A DNA stretch of 64,000 nt from Pseudoalteromonas sp. XMcav2-N (GCF_024124545.1 NZ_JAMXSF010000006.1:1-64000), one strand, 5' to 3'; shown: positions 30,665 to 41,727, counted from the first letter of the stretch. Notes: generated by a model not told the origin, from the sequence alone. Translations and numbers: made by a program.

Positions 30665-30845
30665 AACTCGCTTTGAGCCGCTATATTATTTAGTTAACGA
30701 GCACAAGTAGTTGAACATCGACTATAATATTACTTGAGTGTTAACGGGTATGGATCTTGATAGTAAAAACCTATCATAATTTATAAGAAAACACATAGGC
30801 AAATATGCCATGTGCGCAGAAACTAAGTAGTTGAACATAAGGTTG

Positions 30846-33035
30846 ATGATGGCGTCAGAACAAGAAGAGTTTTTGTTTGCGGATCAAGACTCAACGCATG
30901 ACTCACTAGAGACAGTCAGCGCGTATTGGGATGTACTGGTTGTGGATGACGATCCAGAGATTCATTCCGTCACTAAGTTGGCCTTATCCGGCGTTGAATT
31001 TTGGGGACGTGCACTTAAGTTTCATCATGCTTATTCTGGTAAAGAGGCGCTTGAAGTCTTAGCGCACAATCCTGAAATTTGCATCTTACTACTTGATGTT
31101 GTCATGGAAAGTGACGACGCAGGTTTGTCTGTGGTAAAAAAAGTCCGCGAAGAGTTTGGCAACTACGCGGTTCGGATTATTTTGCGTACGGGTCAGCCCG
31201 GCTATGCACCGGAAGAAAAAGTCATTCGAGAATATGATATCAATGACTATAAAATGAAAACCGAGCTGACACGCGGTAAGCTGGTCACATCCTTGTTAAC
31301 AGCCATTCGTTCTTATCAACAGATCTGTGAATTGGAGCAACAGAGCCTGGCACTGACCAATATTCTTGAAGCCTCTCATGCCATTTTAGGTCACACAGAT
31401 ATGCCCTCATTTGGCTTGTCTGTGGTGAATCAGCTGGCCAAAATCCTCGGCTCTGAACCACATGGTTTGGTTGCCGGTGCGATTGAAAAAGATGCCAAAG
31501 TGATCGTCTTTGGGGGTACGCAAACTTACCTAACCCATATCGGCCAGGGCCTTGAGCAAGTCGACAATGGCCGGGTGATAATGCAGGTGCAAAATTGCTT
31601 TGATATGGATGCACACCAGCAAACCGACCATGACGTTACTTTCTTGTTACAAGGCAAAAATCGCCGTGCAGCCATTTATCTTGAAGTGGCTGAGCCGCCG
31701 AGTGCGGCGCAAATGCAGTTTGCGGAAATCTTTTTAACCAATGTCAGCGTGGGTCTGGACAATATTAAATTGATTAACGAACTGCGCGATGTTGCTTATA
31801 AAGATGCGCTCACGCGGTTACCGAACCGCGCAAACTTTGTGGATCAAATCGCGCAATATTACAAACCAGAGCACGATCAGCTGGTGTTTGTGCTGATTGA
31901 TATTGCTCAGTTTTCAGATATCAACAATGGGCTGGGTCAGGAAGTCGGCAACTTGCTACTGCTGGCTGTAAAGGAACGGTTGGAACAAGAGTGCCCGCAA
32001 GGGGAGTTACTCTCGCGCATTGGTGCCGATGTATTTGGCGTGTTGTTACCAAAGCAAGGGTTCGACGAAACCCTTTTTCTGGATGCGCTTACCGTGCCTT
32101 ATCAGGTCGGGGAGCATGTTCTAACTATGCATTTCCACATTGGTGTGTGCTGTCAAAGTGATTTCTCGCAGCAGGGCCTGGAGACTCTGAAGCTGGCTTA
32201 TATTGCTCTGAACCAGGCCAAACAAGCACGGCAAACACTCAATTGGTACAGCTCAGATCTGGAAGAAAAAATGGCCTGGCGATTAGGCCTCATTCGCCAG
32301 CTAAGACAAGACTTTGAGCTAAGAAAGCTCGAGGTGTGGTACCAGCCGCAATTGTGTTTGCAAACTATGACGGTGATAGGATGCGAGGCCTTGCTAAGAT
32401 GGCCTACCGGAAAAGGTGATTATATCTCTCCCGGGGTGTTTGTACCTTTGGCCGAGGATGCGGGCTTGATTGTCGAAATTGGTCAGTGGGTGCTGGAGCA
32501 GGCATGTAGTATGCAAAAGCAATTAAGCTCGCTTGGCCATGATATCAGTGTGGCGGTCAATGTCTCTGTGCCACAATTTAAAGTGGCCAATTACGCTCAG
32601 CAGGTTAAACAAACTATTGTGGAACACGATGTCCCGCCTGAGAAAATTGAACTTGAGGTAACAGAGAGTGTTGTGATGGATGAGATCAACACTGTGGTGC
32701 ATACACTGAGTGAACTTAAGTCCTTCGGCGTCGAGGTCGCGATAGATGACTTTGGTACAGGGTTTTCGTCATTGAGCTATTTGCAAAAATTACCTTTAGC
32801 CCGGCTCAAAATTGACCGTGCTTTTGTAAAAGGGATCCCCCAGGAAGACTCAGGTGCCATTGCTGAGTTGGTGATTTCGTTAGGTCGTCACCTTGGCCTG
32901 AAAACCATTGCTGAAGGTGTGGAAACACAGGAGCAGGCTGATATTCTCCGGGCATTAGGCTGTGATGAAGTGCAAGGGTTTTTCTTTGCCAGGCCTATGG
33001 CACAAGATGATTTGCTCGCATATTTGAAAAGCTAG
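30846..33035 (+). CDS. Response regulator with DUF3369, degenerate GGDEF and EAL domain (c-di-GMP phosphodiesterase)
   Basis: A roughly 729-residue cytoplasmic protein. A receiver domain (about residues 27-155) has the phospho-acceptor in CILLLDVVME. A DUF3369 sensor region follows (about 170-310), then a GGDEF domain whose signature reads RIGADVF, so it should not synthesise c-di-GMP. The C-terminal EAL domain (about 480-725) keeps CEALLRW, the DDFGTGFSSLSYL loop and AEGVET, so it is probably an active c-di-GMP phosphodiesterase. Two adjacent ATGs (30846 and 30849) follow TAAGG; an in-frame TTG at 30831 is less likely. The cognate kinase is unknown. Confidence 0.88.
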   Translation: MMASEQEEFLFADQDSTHDSLETVSAYWDVLVVDDDPEIHSVTKLALSGVEFWGRALKFHHAYSGKEALEVLAHNPEICILLLDVVMESDDAGLSVVKKVREEFGNYAVRIILRTGQPGYAPEEKVIREYDINDYKMKTELTRGKLVTSLLTAIRSYQQICELEQQSLALTNILEASHAILGHTDMPSFGLSVVNQLAKILGSEPHGLVAGAIEKDAKVIVFGGTQTYLTHIGQGLEQVDNGRVIMQVQNCFDMDAHQQTDHDVTFLLQGKNRRAAIYLEVAEPPSAAQMQFAEIFLTNVSVGLDNIKLINELRDVAYKDALTRLPNRANFVDQIAQYYKPEHDQLVFVLIDIAQFSDINNGLGQEVGNLLLLAVKERLEQECPQGELLSRIGADVFGVLLPKQGFDETLFLDALTVPYQVGEHVLTMHFHIGVCCQSDFSQQGLETLKLAYIALNQAKQARQTLNWYSSDLEEKMAWRLGLIRQLRQDFELRKLEVWYQPQLCLQTMTVIGCEALLRWPTGKGDYISPGVFVPLAEDAGLIVEIGQWVLEQACSMQKQLSSLGHDISVAVNVSVPQFKVANYAQQVKQTIVEHDVPPEKIELEVTESVVMDEINTVVHTLSELKSFGVEVAIDDFGTGFSSLSYLQKLPLARLKIDRAFVKGIPQEDSGAIAELVISLGRHLGLKTIAEGVETQEQADILRALGCDEVQGFFFARPMAQDDLLAYLKS

Positions 33036-33098
33036 TACTGGGAAGCTGTGGTGCTTTTCAGTATAATCCGCTTCTTTTTTCAGCATTGAGCCGTCATC

Positions 33099-35288
33099 AT
33101 GAATGCGTTACAGGCAGAGCGCCCGCTTTTTTCTTATCCCAAGTACTGGGCCGAATGTTATGGTCCCGCCCCATTTTTACCCACCAGTCGTGCAGAGATG
33201 GATGCGCTGGGCTGGGACAGTTGCGACATCATTATTGTTACAGGTGATGCTTATGTAGATCACCCCAGCTTTGGTATGGCGGTGATCGGGCGAGTATTAG
33301 AAGCGCAGGGGTTTCGGGTTGGGATCATTGCTCAGCCGGATTGGTCGAGCAAAGACGCCTTTATGAGCCTGGGTAAGCCTAATCTGTTCTTCGGGGTGAC
33401 AGCCGGTAACATGGATTCCATGATCAATCGTTACACCGCAGAAAAGCGTATTCGTCATGATGATGCTTATACACCTGGTAATGTGGGTGGTAAACGGCCC
33501 GATCGTGCCGTGGTGGTATACAGTCAGCGTTGTCGTGAAGCATACAAAGACGTGCCTTTGGTCATCGGTGGCATTGAGGCGAGCCTGCGCCGGATTGCTC
33601 ATTATGATTACTGGCAGGAAAAAGTGCGTCGTAGCATTATCTTTGACGCCAAAGCGGACTTGCTGATTTATGGTAATGCTGAACGCCCGTTGGTTGAAGT
33701 TGCACATCGTATCGCAAACGGTGAACCAATCGACACCATACAGGATGTGCGCGGGACTGCTGTGATCCGTAAGGAACCTTTGCCAGAATGGCGCGGTAGC
33801 GACTCAACGGCGATCGATAAAATAGGTAAAATCGACCCAATCCCTAACCCGTATGGGGCTGATGATGTAGGCTGCAGTAAGTCGGAGTTTGTTCAGGCTG
33901 AAAAACAGCAGGCCGAAACACAGGCGCAACCCATTGTAGTGCAGCCACCCAGGCTCAAACCTTGGGAAAAAGTCTATGTTAAGCTGCCTGCCTATGAGCA
34001 GGTTAGCGTAAACAAGCCTCTGTACGCCCATGCATCGCGGATCCTGCATCAGGAAACCAATCCGGGTTGTGCCCGGGCACTGTTTCAGCGCCATGGTGAT
34101 CGCAGTGTGTGGGTAAACCCACCAGCATTTCCGCTGGAAACCGAGGAAATGGATGAAGTATTCGGGTTACCTTATCAACGTGTACCGCACCCTCGTTATG
34201 GCGATGAAAAAATCCCGGCCTATGACATGATAAAAACATCAGTGAACATCATGCGAGGCTGTTTTGGTGGATGTAGTTTCTGCTCAATCACAGAGCACGA
34301 AGGGCGCATCATTCAGAGTCGCTCTGAGCAGTCTATCATTGATGAGATTGAACAGATCCGCGATAAAGTCCCTGGGTTTACCGGCGTGATTTCTGACTTG
34401 GGGGGACCAACGGCCAACATGTACAAACTGCGCTGTAAGAGTAAAAAAGCAGAAAGTACGTGTCGTCGCCTGTCGTGTGTATACCCGGATATTTGTAAGC
34501 ATATGGACACAGATCACACGCCAACCATAGACTTGTACCGTAAGGCCCGGGATGTTGACGGGGTGAAAAAGATCCTGATTGCCTCAGGTGTACGCTATGA
34601 CCTGGCGATAGAGGACCCTCGCTATGTCAAAGAGCTGGTGACTCACCACGTCGGCGGTTACCTGAAAATTGCGCCAGAGCATACTGAGCAGGGGCCACTG
34701 TCTAAAATGATGAAGCCGGGCATGGGCACTTACGACAAGTTCAAAGAGCTATTCGATAAGTATTCCAAAGAGGCGGGCAAAAAGCAGTACCTGATCCCTT
34801 ACTTTATTTCTGCACATCCGGGCACGACGGATGAAGACATGGTGAATATGGCGTTGTGGTTAAAAGCCCATGACTTTAAACTCGATCAGGTGCAAAACTT
34901 CTATCCGTCTCCCATGGCCAACGCAACCACCATTTATCATACTGAGATGAACTCGTTGCGTAATATCAAAAACAACAAAGAAGTAGTGGCTGTGCCCAAA
35001 GGGGCTAAGCAGCGCCGTCTGCATAAGGCGATTTTACGATACCATGATCCGGCTGGCTGGCCGATGATCCGTGAAGCGCTGAAAAAAATGGGTAAGGCAA
35101 ACTTGATCGGTCGCGGACCGCAATGCTTAGTGCCTGAGGCTGGACGCAATGAAGGTAAGAGCAACACCCGACGTAAGCCCGGCACTAAAGCACTGACCCG
35201 CCACAGTGGCTTTGGCCAGTTTAACCAGGCCAATACCAAGCCCAGAGTCGGTAAGAATAAACCTTCAGGTCGCAGCACCAAACGCTAG
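33099..35288 (+). CDS. ygiQ: YgiQ family radical SAM protein
   Basis: A 729-residue radical SAM protein of the YgiQ (UPF0313) family. The N-terminal region resembles a B12-binding-like fold ([30 protein letters not shown], about residues 43-72). The cluster motif [11 protein letters not shown] (CxxxCxxC) is near residue 387. A basic tail with [23 protein letters not shown] sequence closes the protein. The reaction is not established. It is monocistronic with a strong terminator. Confidence 0.92.
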   Translation: MNALQAERPLFSYPKYWAECYGPAPFLPTSRAEMDALGWDSCDIIIVTGDAYVDHPSFGMAVIGRVLEAQGFRVGIIAQPDWSSKDAFMSLGKPNLFFGVTAGNMDSMINRYTAEKRIRHDDAYTPGNVGGKRPDRAVVVYSQRCREAYKDVPLVIGGIEASLRRIAHYDYWQEKVRRSIIFDAKADLLIYGNAERPLVEVAHRIANGEPIDTIQDVRGTAVIRKEPLPEWRGSDSTAIDKIGKIDPIPNPYGADDVGCSKSEFVQAEKQQAETQAQPIVVQPPRLKPWEKVYVKLPAYEQVSVNKPLYAHASRILHQETNPGCARALFQRHGDRSVWVNPPAFPLETEEMDEVFGLPYQRVPHPRYGDEKIPAYDMIKTSVNIMRGCFGGCSFCSITEHEGRIIQSRSEQSIIDEIEQIRDKVPGFTGVISDLGGPTANMYKLRCKSKKAESTCRRLSCVYPDICKHMDTDHTPTIDLYRKARDVDGVKKILIASGVRYDLAIEDPRYVKELVTHHVGGYLKIAPEHTEQGPLSKMMKPGMGTYDKFKELFDKYSKEAGKKQYLIPYFISAHPGTTDEDMVNMALWLKAHDFKLDQVQNFYPSPMANATTIYHTEMNSLRNIKNNKEVVAVPKGAKQRRLHKAILRYHDPAGWPMIREALKKMGKANLIGRGPQCLVPEAGRNEGKSNTRRKPGTKALTRHSGFGQFNQANTKPRVGKNKPSGRSTKR

Positions 35289-35302
35289 TGAACTGAGTAA
35301 AG

Positions 35303-35332
35303 AAAAGCCGCTTAATAGCGGCTTTTTTATTT
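35303..35332 (+). terminator. Rho-independent terminator after ygiQ
   Basis: A stem AAAAGCCGC / GCGGCTTTT with a 6-nt loop followed by T6. It sits at the 3' end of the convergent S9 peptidase gene and may act in both directions. Confidence 0.92.
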
Positions 35333-38091
35333 TAGTTGCTGCTCTCTTTGCGATAAGGGATCCCGGACTTGATCCAGTCTGCGGCGGGTTTGCCCATCAG
35401 ATAGTGATCAAAGTAGTCCTTCATCCGGATAGAGTAGTCGACCTGATTTGGAAATTGCTTCAGGTGATGTGGCTCGCCTTCGTACTGCAAGAAGATCGCA
35501 TCTTTATTGTGACGACGCAGTGCCAGGTAATACTGGATCCCTTCCTGCCAGGGTACAGCGCCATCTTTGTCACCAAACATCAGTAAGATAGGGGTTTTGA
35601 CCTTATCAGCATAGAAGACCGGAGAGTTCTCTATATATAGCTCAGGCGCTTCGGTCAGGGGCTTGCCGATCCGGCTCTGCCCGGTTTCATACTGGAACTG
35701 GCGCGCCAGGCCCGACTTCAGACGAATACCGCTGTAAGCTGAAGTCATATTTGAAACCGGTGCACCAGATACCACGGCTTTAAACATATCGGTTTGAGTG
35801 ACGGCAAAGGCACTTTGATAGCCTGCCCAGGAGTGTCCCTGCAGACCAATTTTGTCAGGATCAGCCACACCCAGGTCTATCAGCTTTTGTGCAGCATTGA
35901 CTAATGTTTGCGTAGAAGAGCGACCCGGATAACCGATTTCAAATCGAATATCAGGCAGGAATATGGCATAACCATTGGAGGTGAACATCGGCAGATTTGG
36001 TCTGTGGTTCAGCACCATATGTGGAAAGTTGTACATGCGTTGGCTCATGTATCGATAAAAATAGAATACCACAGGGACTTTCTGGCCGGGCTGATAGTTA
36101 GCGGGTTTGATCAGCACCCCCTGTAATTGTTCACCATTGTAACCCTGATATTGCACCAACTCCGGTTTTTGTCCCCAGGCAAAGGTACTCAGCTGAGGGT
36201 TCAGGTTGGTAATTTTGTTGCGTTTATCAAAGGTGCTGTCTGTTTGCCACAGATCCGGAAATTCGTGATAACTCTGTCTGGTAAACAGCAGTGTGTCTGC
36301 CTGCTTAGCTTTTTCTATCAGGCTGTACTTGGTTTCGCCGGAGGTTAGAGTGGTTAGCTTGCCTGTTGCCAGGCTGAGTTTTGCTATGTGTGTTTGCTTG
36401 TTTGCCAGGTTATGAGCAGAGAGATACACCTGCTCATCTGTAGTAAAGCCGACAAAGTCTTTATCCAGCTTGATAACCCGGTATTGTGTCTGGTGCTCCT
36501 TGCCTTGTGTCAGGCGTGTGCCCTGACCTGTTTTAGTATCAAAAGCCCAGATATCGAATTTACTGTAGGCATATAGTGTACCGCCGTCTTGTTGCCAGCC
36601 GGCAAATCCATAGCCTGGGTTAGGCTCTGGGTAATCATGGCGAGCATCGGCAAACAAGGCATCGCGCACAGCTTTGCTCACGGCCGTTTCTTTTTGCGCA
36701 CGCAAGTCTTTGAGCCACAGCTGATCCTGCATAAAGTAAGCGGCGTGTTTGCCTGTGGGTGATAGGGTCGGGCGATTGGGCGCTTCTTTCACAATAAAGC
36801 TGCGTGCGCCAGTGGCAACCTGAACAGCATAATAGTCCGCATAGAAACCTTTATACATGATCTGTTCCAGGTAGGGCTGATCATTACTGGCAAGCAGGAA
36901 AGTTGCTTCGCGATTGAGTGTGACGTCACGGGCCGTTTCATCACTGAGCTGCGCAACACGTTGATTGTTCAAGTGGTACACCGCCTGATAATTGCGATCT
37001 CGATTTGTCTCTTCCCAGGTTTTGATCTCCCGGGGTTTAATCTGGGCGTCATTATTATGCCAGACCTTAAGTCCTGACTGCGCCATAATGGTATCCAGAT
37101 CTGTCAGTGACGCCTGATCCTGATATTTTTTCTCAACCGGCTTTGGCGCCAATAGCGGGCGGTTTTCAAAGTAAAGTCGCTCGCCTTGTTCCGACCAGCT
37201 TAGTGCCGCTGATTTGGCACTGTACCAGCCTTGTGGTTGCACGACCTCTGTAAAGCGGTCTACTTTGGCATCCCACAATCTAACCTGGTAAGCTCGGCGG
37301 CGCGTATCGTCGTTGACATAATTGCCCTGAGTAAAGGCGACCAGTGACGAGTAGGGGTGCCAGGCGATATGTGACAGGGTTACACCCGGTTCATCTATCA
37401 GCACACTGGCCTGAGCGCGAGCAAGGTCAAAGTACTGTATCTGATTGCTTGCGCCGTCTTCACTGTGTTGGCTCATGAGTACGCCGTATTCTGCCGGGCT
37501 CAATGCATAACGGCCAACCTGTTCAAATTGGTGCTGCTGATCTGAGTTTAAGTCCACAATAACCAGTGGATAGGCTTTGTCTTTCTTATCAGCAGGGATT
37601 TTAGCGTCGTCGCTTTGTTCTGATTTTTCTGACGGCTCGGCTTTTACATCCTGGCGGTATGCCAGCCAGCGGCCATCGTCGCTCAGCTGATAGTCTTTGA
37701 CCGCATCAAAGGTACGTTGCTCACCAGTGAGGGTATTGACCAGTACCAGCGCATGTTTGAGTTCTTTGCGGGCTTTTTTATCAGACGTCTCTGACGTCAG
37801 CAAGCTGGGGACTTGAGTGAAAGCAGCCCAGTTAGCGGCGCGATTGAGTTGAGCTTTGGTACCACGTTCAACGCTGGCAAGCAGTCGGTTGGTTTTGAGG
37901 TCATAAACCTGACCTGTGCTATCACCGCGATAGGGCTTAGCGCTGAGCGCAACAAAGCGCCCGTCTTCTGATAAGACTCTGCCTTGTGCATATTTAAAGT
38001 CAAATACATCACTAAACTCCAGATTGGGTTTAGCGGCCAGTGCGGAAGCTGAAAACAGCGCGGCCGTGAGTAAAGATTTCGCAAACGTCAT
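35332..38091 (-). CDS. S9-family (prolyl oligopeptidase-type) secreted peptidase
   Basis: A 919-residue protein with signal peptide MTFAKSLLTAALFSASALA. A long beta-propeller-like region (about residues 25-640) precedes an alpha/beta-hydrolase peptidase domain. The catalytic Ser is in GLQGHSWAGYQ (GxSxG), Asp in MFGDKDGAVPW and His in GEPHHLKQF. It is probably a periplasmic or secreted oligopeptidase. ATG at 38091 is chosen because it opens the signal peptide; an upstream in-frame start would bury it behind 41 non-signal residues. Confidence 0.88.
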   Translation of the reverse strand: MTFAKSLLTAALFSASALAAKPNLEFSDVFDFKYAQGRVLSEDGRFVALSAKPYRGDSTGQVYDLKTNRLLASVERGTKAQLNRAANWAAFTQVPSLLTSETSDKKARKELKHALVLVNTLTGEQRTFDAVKDYQLSDDGRWLAYRQDVKAEPSEKSEQSDDAKIPADKKDKAYPLVIVDLNSDQQHQFEQVGRYALSPAEYGVLMSQHSEDGASNQIQYFDLARAQASVLIDEPGVTLSHIAWHPYSSLVAFTQGNYVNDDTRRRAYQVRLWDAKVDRFTEVVQPQGWYSAKSAALSWSEQGERLYFENRPLLAPKPVEKKYQDQASLTDLDTIMAQSGLKVWHNNDAQIKPREIKTWEETNRDRNYQAVYHLNNQRVAQLSDETARDVTLNREATFLLASNDQPYLEQIMYKGFYADYYAVQVATGARSFIVKEAPNRPTLSPTGKHAAYFMQDQLWLKDLRAQKETAVSKAVRDALFADARHDYPEPNPGYGFAGWQQDGGTLYAYSKFDIWAFDTKTGQGTRLTQGKEHQTQYRVIKLDKDFVGFTTDEQVYLSAHNLANKQTHIAKLSLATGKLTTLTSGETKYSLIEKAKQADTLLFTRQSYHEFPDLWQTDSTFDKRNKITNLNPQLSTFAWGQKPELVQYQGYNGEQLQGVLIKPANYQPGQKVPVVFYFYRYMSQRMYNFPHMVLNHRPNLPMFTSNGYAIFLPDIRFEIGYPGRSSTQTLVNAAQKLIDLGVADPDKIGLQGHSWAGYQSAFAVTQTDMFKAVVSGAPVSNMTSAYSGIRLKSGLARQFQYETGQSRIGKPLTEAPELYIENSPVFYADKVKTPILLMFGDKDGAVPWQEGIQYYLALRRHNKDAIFLQYEGEPHHLKQFPNQVDYSIRMKDYFDHYLMGKPAADWIKSGIPYRKESSN

Positions 38092-38243
38092 AATATGATT
38101 CTTGTTCGATAGGAGTTGTAACTTTGTAACACTTTTATCTGGGAGACAAAACAGTGCTGCGTTGGGTGTGAGGAAAAACTGGATAAAGCCAGGCGGACAA
38201 GGCCCGCCATACAAACCACAAGTTAAAAACGTCAGGCGCGCCT

Positions 38244-38834
38244 TTATGGCAACCAGATACGCTGTAGTTCTTGCCAGTGACTGCTAAAGTTCGCTGCGGG
38301 TTTGGCTTTGAAGTCACTGCGAACAAACTGGTTCATTTTGCCTTCCACATAGGCCAGAAAAAAGTTTGCCAGGGCGGCTTCATCGCTGGCAAAGGTTTTG
38401 CCTTCGCGTAATTTGCGTTCACGCAGTACTTGCTTGAACTGTGTCTCAAGCTTTTCAAACAAACCTTGTACACGCTCTCGTAATCGTTCCTGTTCACCCT
38501 GCAGTGCATCGCCAGTAAGAATACGGGTGATCCCCGGGTTTTTCTCGGAAAAGGTGAGTAACAGCATCAGGATGTTGTATACACGGCTTTGCGTTTCTTT
38601 CTCATTTTCCAGGATCAAATTAATGCGAGACAGTAAGGTATCTTCGATAAATTCGATCAGCCCTTCAAACATGCGGGCCTTGCTGGGGAAATGACGATAC
38701 AACGCAGCCTCAGAAACACCGACTTCCGTCGCCAGCTTGGCGGTGGTAATACGCTGCCCGGGACTGGTTTCAAGCATCTGCGCAAGGGATTGAAGTATTT
38801 GCTCTTTGCGATTACTGCGTTTAGTCGCTGGCAT
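38244..38834 (-). CDS. slmA: Nucleoid occlusion factor SlmA (TetR fold)
   Basis: A 196-residue TetR-family DNA-binding protein that blocks FtsZ ring assembly over the nucleoid. The N-terminal HTH ([30 protein letters not shown], about residues 30-59) and the whole length match SlmA. The context with coaBC, radC and rpmBG is the conserved neighbourhood. ATG follows AAAGGAAATC. It should not be mistaken for a butyrolactone receptor of the downstream accessory locus. Confidence 0.95.
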   Translation of the reverse strand: MPATKRSNRKEQILQSLAQMLETSPGQRITTAKLATEVGVSEAALYRHFPSKARMFEGLIEFIEDTLLSRINLILENEKETQSRVYNILMLLLTFSEKNPGITRILTGDALQGEQERLRERVQGLFEKLETQFKQVLRERKLREGKTFASDEAALANFFLAYVEGKMNQFVRSDFKAKPAANFSSHWQELQRIWLP

Positions 38835-38990
38835 GAGATTTCCTTTATGATTATCGTTATTTTAGTAGGAGCGGGCCCGTGAGCAGGCAGTCGTTACGCA
38901 CACCTGAACGATTGCACAATGGGCCCTGTACTCAATTATCTGGCCATGTTAATGCTTTATTCAGCTTCTTTCCAGTCTTTTAACATGAAC

Positions 38991-40190
38991 TTAATTAAGT
39001 TTACCCGCAATTGCTTTGACGACAGTAAGCGCTAACTCTGACTTGCTTGCCAGCGGTAAAGATTGTTGTTCCTTGTCCCAGAACAGGGTAAGTGCATTGT
39101 CATTGGCATTAAAACCGATCCCTGCCTGGCTCACATCATTAGCGCAGATCATATCTAAACCTTTGTTTTTCAATTTACCTTGTGCATATTGTGCGACATC
39201 CTGAGTTTCAGCGGCAAAGCCAACGGTATAGGGTCGCTGCGCGGTCAGCGCGGCAACATCGGCAATGATGTCGGGATTTTTCACCAGCGTCAGCGTCATC
39301 TCATCGCCCTGCTTTTTGATTTTTTGTTCGGCGATGTCTGCGGCGCGGTAATCCGCCACGGCCGCGCAGCCAATGAAGACATCTGAATTAGGCGCTAATT
39401 TCATGGCCGCCTGATGCATATCGAGCGCACTGCTCACCATGTGCACGTCACAGTCTGGTGGTGGTGTGAGTGCGACCGGGCCGGAGATAAGGTGAACATG
39501 AGCGCCCAGTGCAAGTGCCGCTTCGGCCAGCGCATACCCCATTTTACCTGAGCTATGGTTACTGATATAGCGCACCGGATCGAGTGCTTCGCGCGTGGGG
39601 CCTGCGGTGATAGTCACGGTTTTACCTGCCAATAGCGGGGCTTCAGGTGTCAGCTCACCCAGTGCCAATGCGACCAGTTCATGTGGCTCCAGCATGCGGC
39701 CTTTGCCCACATCGCCACAGGCTTGCTCGCCCTGACCAGGTCCCCAGATAGCCACTTCCCGGTTTGCCAGTGTGCTGAGGTTGGCCTGGGTTGCCGGGTG
39801 TGCATACATTTGCTGATTCATGGCCGGTGCTATGGCCACTTTGGCCGGCGTTGCCAGCAATAAGGTAGTAAGTAGATCATCGGCAATACCTGCGGCCATC
39901 TTGGCGATGATATTGCTACTGGCCGGAGCCACTAAAACCAGGTCAGCCCACTTTGCAAGCTCGATGTGGCCCATTGCGGCTTCGGCAGCCGGATCGAGCA
40001 ATGAGTCTGCAACGGGCTCGCCGGATACGGCCTGCATAGTCAGCGGGGTGATAAACTGTTTGGCTGACTCCGTCATTACAACCCTGACTTCACAGGCCTG
40101 ATCTTTTAACCGTCGTACCAGTTCGGCACATTTATAGGCGGCGATCCCACCGCTAATCCCCAGAAGAATACGCTTGTGTGTTTGGCTCAT
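38991..40190 (-). CDS. coaBC: Bifunctional phosphopantothenoylcysteine decarboxylase / phosphopantothenate--cysteine ligase
   Basis: A 399-residue bifunctional enzyme of coenzyme A synthesis. The N-terminal CoaC flavoprotein half (about 1-185) has [15 protein letters not shown], the substrate-binding [14 protein letters not shown] and a catalytic Cys in the [13 protein letters not shown] clamp. The C-terminal CoaB ligase half starts at about 190, with [27 protein letters not shown] at 40190 follows AGGGGCCG; an in-frame start 15 nt upstream is less likely. It is divergent from radC. No dut gene lies between it and slmA. Confidence 0.96.
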   Translation of the reverse strand: MSQTHKRILLGISGGIAAYKCAELVRRLKDQACEVRVVMTESAKQFITPLTMQAVSGEPVADSLLDPAAEAAMGHIELAKWADLVLVAPASSNIIAKMAAGIADDLLTTLLLATPAKVAIAPAMNQQMYAHPATQANLSTLANREVAIWGPGQGEQACGDVGKGRMLEPHELVALALGELTPEAPLLAGKTVTITAGPTREALDPVRYISNHSSGKMGYALAEAALALGAHVHLISGPVALTPPPDCDVHMVSSALDMHQAAMKLAPNSDVFIGCAAVADYRAADIAEQKIKKQGDEMTLTLVKNPDIIADVAALTAQRPYTVGFAAETQDVAQYAQGKLKNKGLDMICANDVSQAGIGFNANDNALTLFWDKEQQSLPLASKSELALTVVKAIAGKLN

Positions 40191-40350
40191 GCTCGGCCCC
40201 TGCAAATTGAAACTAGCGCTAAGATAGCATAGCCCGCCTGTGGTTTTGAATTATTCTGCTGCCCGTCTACACTCAGATCATCACAGTGACGTGATGATGA
40301 ACAATTTACACCCCTGTTCAGCAGATTGGCTTGGTTAACAAGGAGGAATT

Positions 40351-41025
40351 ATGCAACTGATGACAATACCGAAAGCGCAGCGACCAAGAGAGCGTTTGTT
40401 AAAGTGTGGTGCGGGAGCACTGAGTGATGCCGAATTGCTGGCTATTTTTCTACGCACGGGTGTGGCCGGCATGAATGCGATAGAACTGGCTCAGTCTCTA
40501 ATCGAACAAAGTGGCTCGTTACACAATCTGATGAACGTCACCCTGGGTGAGTTCTGTGAATATAAAGGGGTAGGTGAAGCCAAATATGTTCAGTTACAAG
40601 CCGTGCTTGAGCTTAGTCGACGTTATTTACTGGAGGAAGTGGTACGTGATGCGCAGTTTGGTTCGCCTCAGGCGGTCAGTGACTACCTAAAAATTCAGCT
40701 CAAAGGGCTGCATCATGAAGTCTTTATGGCGCTGTTTTTAGATAATCAGAATCGCCTGATCCGCGATGAAATTTTATTTTCAGGGACCATCAATGCCGCC
40801 AGTGTCTATCCCAGAGAAGTGGTCAAAGCTGCGCTCAAATATAATGCGGCGGCTCTGATCTTTGCGCACAATCACCCATCAGGTGTTGCTGAACCCAGTG
40901 AAGCTGACAGGTTGATCACCAATAAGCTGCAGCGCGCGCTGGCTTTGGTTGATATTCAGGTACTGGATCACATGATAGTGGCAGGCAGTTGTTGCCTCTC
41001 ATTCGCACAAAGAGGGCTGTTATAG
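40351..41025 (+). CDS. radC: RadC/JAB-domain protein
   Basis: A 224-residue protein of the RadC family: an N-terminal helix-hairpin-helix (GVGEAKYVQLQAVLEL, about residues 71-86) and a C-terminal JAB/MPN domain with the metal-binding JAMM motif HNHPSGVAEPSEAD near residue 173. Its true role is unsettled; a DNA repair function was not upheld in E. coli. The start has a strong AAGGAGGAATT site. Position upstream of rpmB is conserved. Confidence 0.93.
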   Translation: MQLMTIPKAQRPRERLLKCGAGALSDAELLAIFLRTGVAGMNAIELAQSLIEQSGSLHNLMNVTLGEFCEYKGVGEAKYVQLQAVLELSRRYLLEEVVRDAQFGSPQAVSDYLKIQLKGLHHEVFMALFLDNQNRLIRDEILFSGTINAASVYPREVVKAALKYNAAALIFAHNHPSGVAEPSEADRLITNKLQRALALVDIQVLDHMIVAGSCCLSFAQRGLL

Positions 41026-41116
41026 CGCCCGATTATGCGCTATTTGATTGGTTTTACCCCGCTTTCCTAGCATAAATTAAAAATAGTTTAATTTAAATGC
41101 AGTTTTTACTTTCCTA

Positions 41117-41146
41117 AGCGGCCATGGATCATTATAATTGGCCGCT
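41117..41146 (+). terminator. Hairpin between radC and rpmB
   Basis: A perfect 8-bp GC-rich inverted repeat (AGCGGCCA / TGGCCGCT) with a 14-nt AT-rich loop, about 90 nt after radC. There is no T-run, so it is a possible rho-assisted terminator or roadblock. Confidence 0.45.
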
Positions 41147-41187
41147 ATCAAATTTACCCATGAGCTGATTAGGATATCATCAGATCC

Positions 41188-41216
41188 TTGAACTCTGCCT
41201 GTAAATACTGTATAAA
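41188..41216 (+). promoter_or_regulatory. Sigma-70 promoter of rpmB-rpmG
   Basis: TTGAAC (41188-41193), 17-bp spacer, TATAAA (41211-41216): near-consensus -35 and -10 boxes. They lie 88 bp before rpmB and leave a leader of about 80 nt. Confidence 0.75.
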
Positions 41217-41303
41217 GAGCGCCCTTTGATTTTACCCAGGGCAAACAGTTTGAAGGCCTAAGGGGAAATTAAGCTCGAGCGAAGTTATTGGAGATATATA
41301 GAC

Positions 41304-41540
41304 ATGTCTAAAGTCTGTCAAGTTACAGGTAAGCGCCCGGTTGTTGGTAACAACCGTTCACACGCGCGCAACGCAACTAAGCGTCGTTTCCTACCTAACC
41401 TGCAAACACACCGTTTCTGGGTTGAAAGCGAAAAGCGCTTTGTTACTCTACGCACTACTACTAAAGGTATGCGTATCATCGATAAAAAAGGCATCGACGC
41501 GGTATTAACTGATATCCGTGCTCGCGGCGAAAAAGTATAA
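41304..41540 (+). CDS. rpmB: 50S ribosomal protein L28
   Basis: A 78-residue ribosomal protein, complete, with the family start [20 protein letters not shown]. It is part of the large subunit near the exit-tunnel region. It is followed 12 nt later by rpmG with a good ribosome site, in the standard operon order. Confidence 0.98.
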   Translation: MSKVCQVTGKRPVVGNNRSHARNATKRRFLPNLQTHRFWVESEKRFVTLRTTTKGMRIIDKKGIDAVLTDIRARGEKV

Positions 41541-41552
41541 GGAGCTTAAATC

Positions 41553-41708
41553 ATGCGTGATAAGATCCGTCTAGTTTCTACTGCTGGTACTGGTTATTTC
41601 TACACTACCGACAAGAACAAGCGTAACATGCCTGAAAAAATGGAGATCAAAAAGTACGATCCTAAAGTACGTAAGCACGTGATCTTCAAAGAAGCGAAAA
41701 TCAAGTAA
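41553..41708 (+). CDS. rpmG: 50S ribosomal protein L33
   Basis: A 51-residue ribosomal protein read directly from the sequence, starting [14 protein letters not shown] and ending KEAKIK. It has no cysteines, so it is the zinc-independent form. AAGGAG precedes the ATG. The gene is co-transcribed with rpmB and closed by a strong terminator. Confidence 0.97.
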   Translation: MRDKIRLVSTAGTGYFYTTDKNKRNMPEKMEIKKYDPKVRKHVIFKEAKIK

Positions 41709-41727
41709 TTCGCTTTCAGATTCGAAA

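Noticed and set aside
38244..38834. TetR-fold gene as receptor for an AfsA-derived signal
   Set aside because: Sequence and neighbourhood identify it as SlmA, a cell-division regulator, about 9 kb away from the afsA-like gene.
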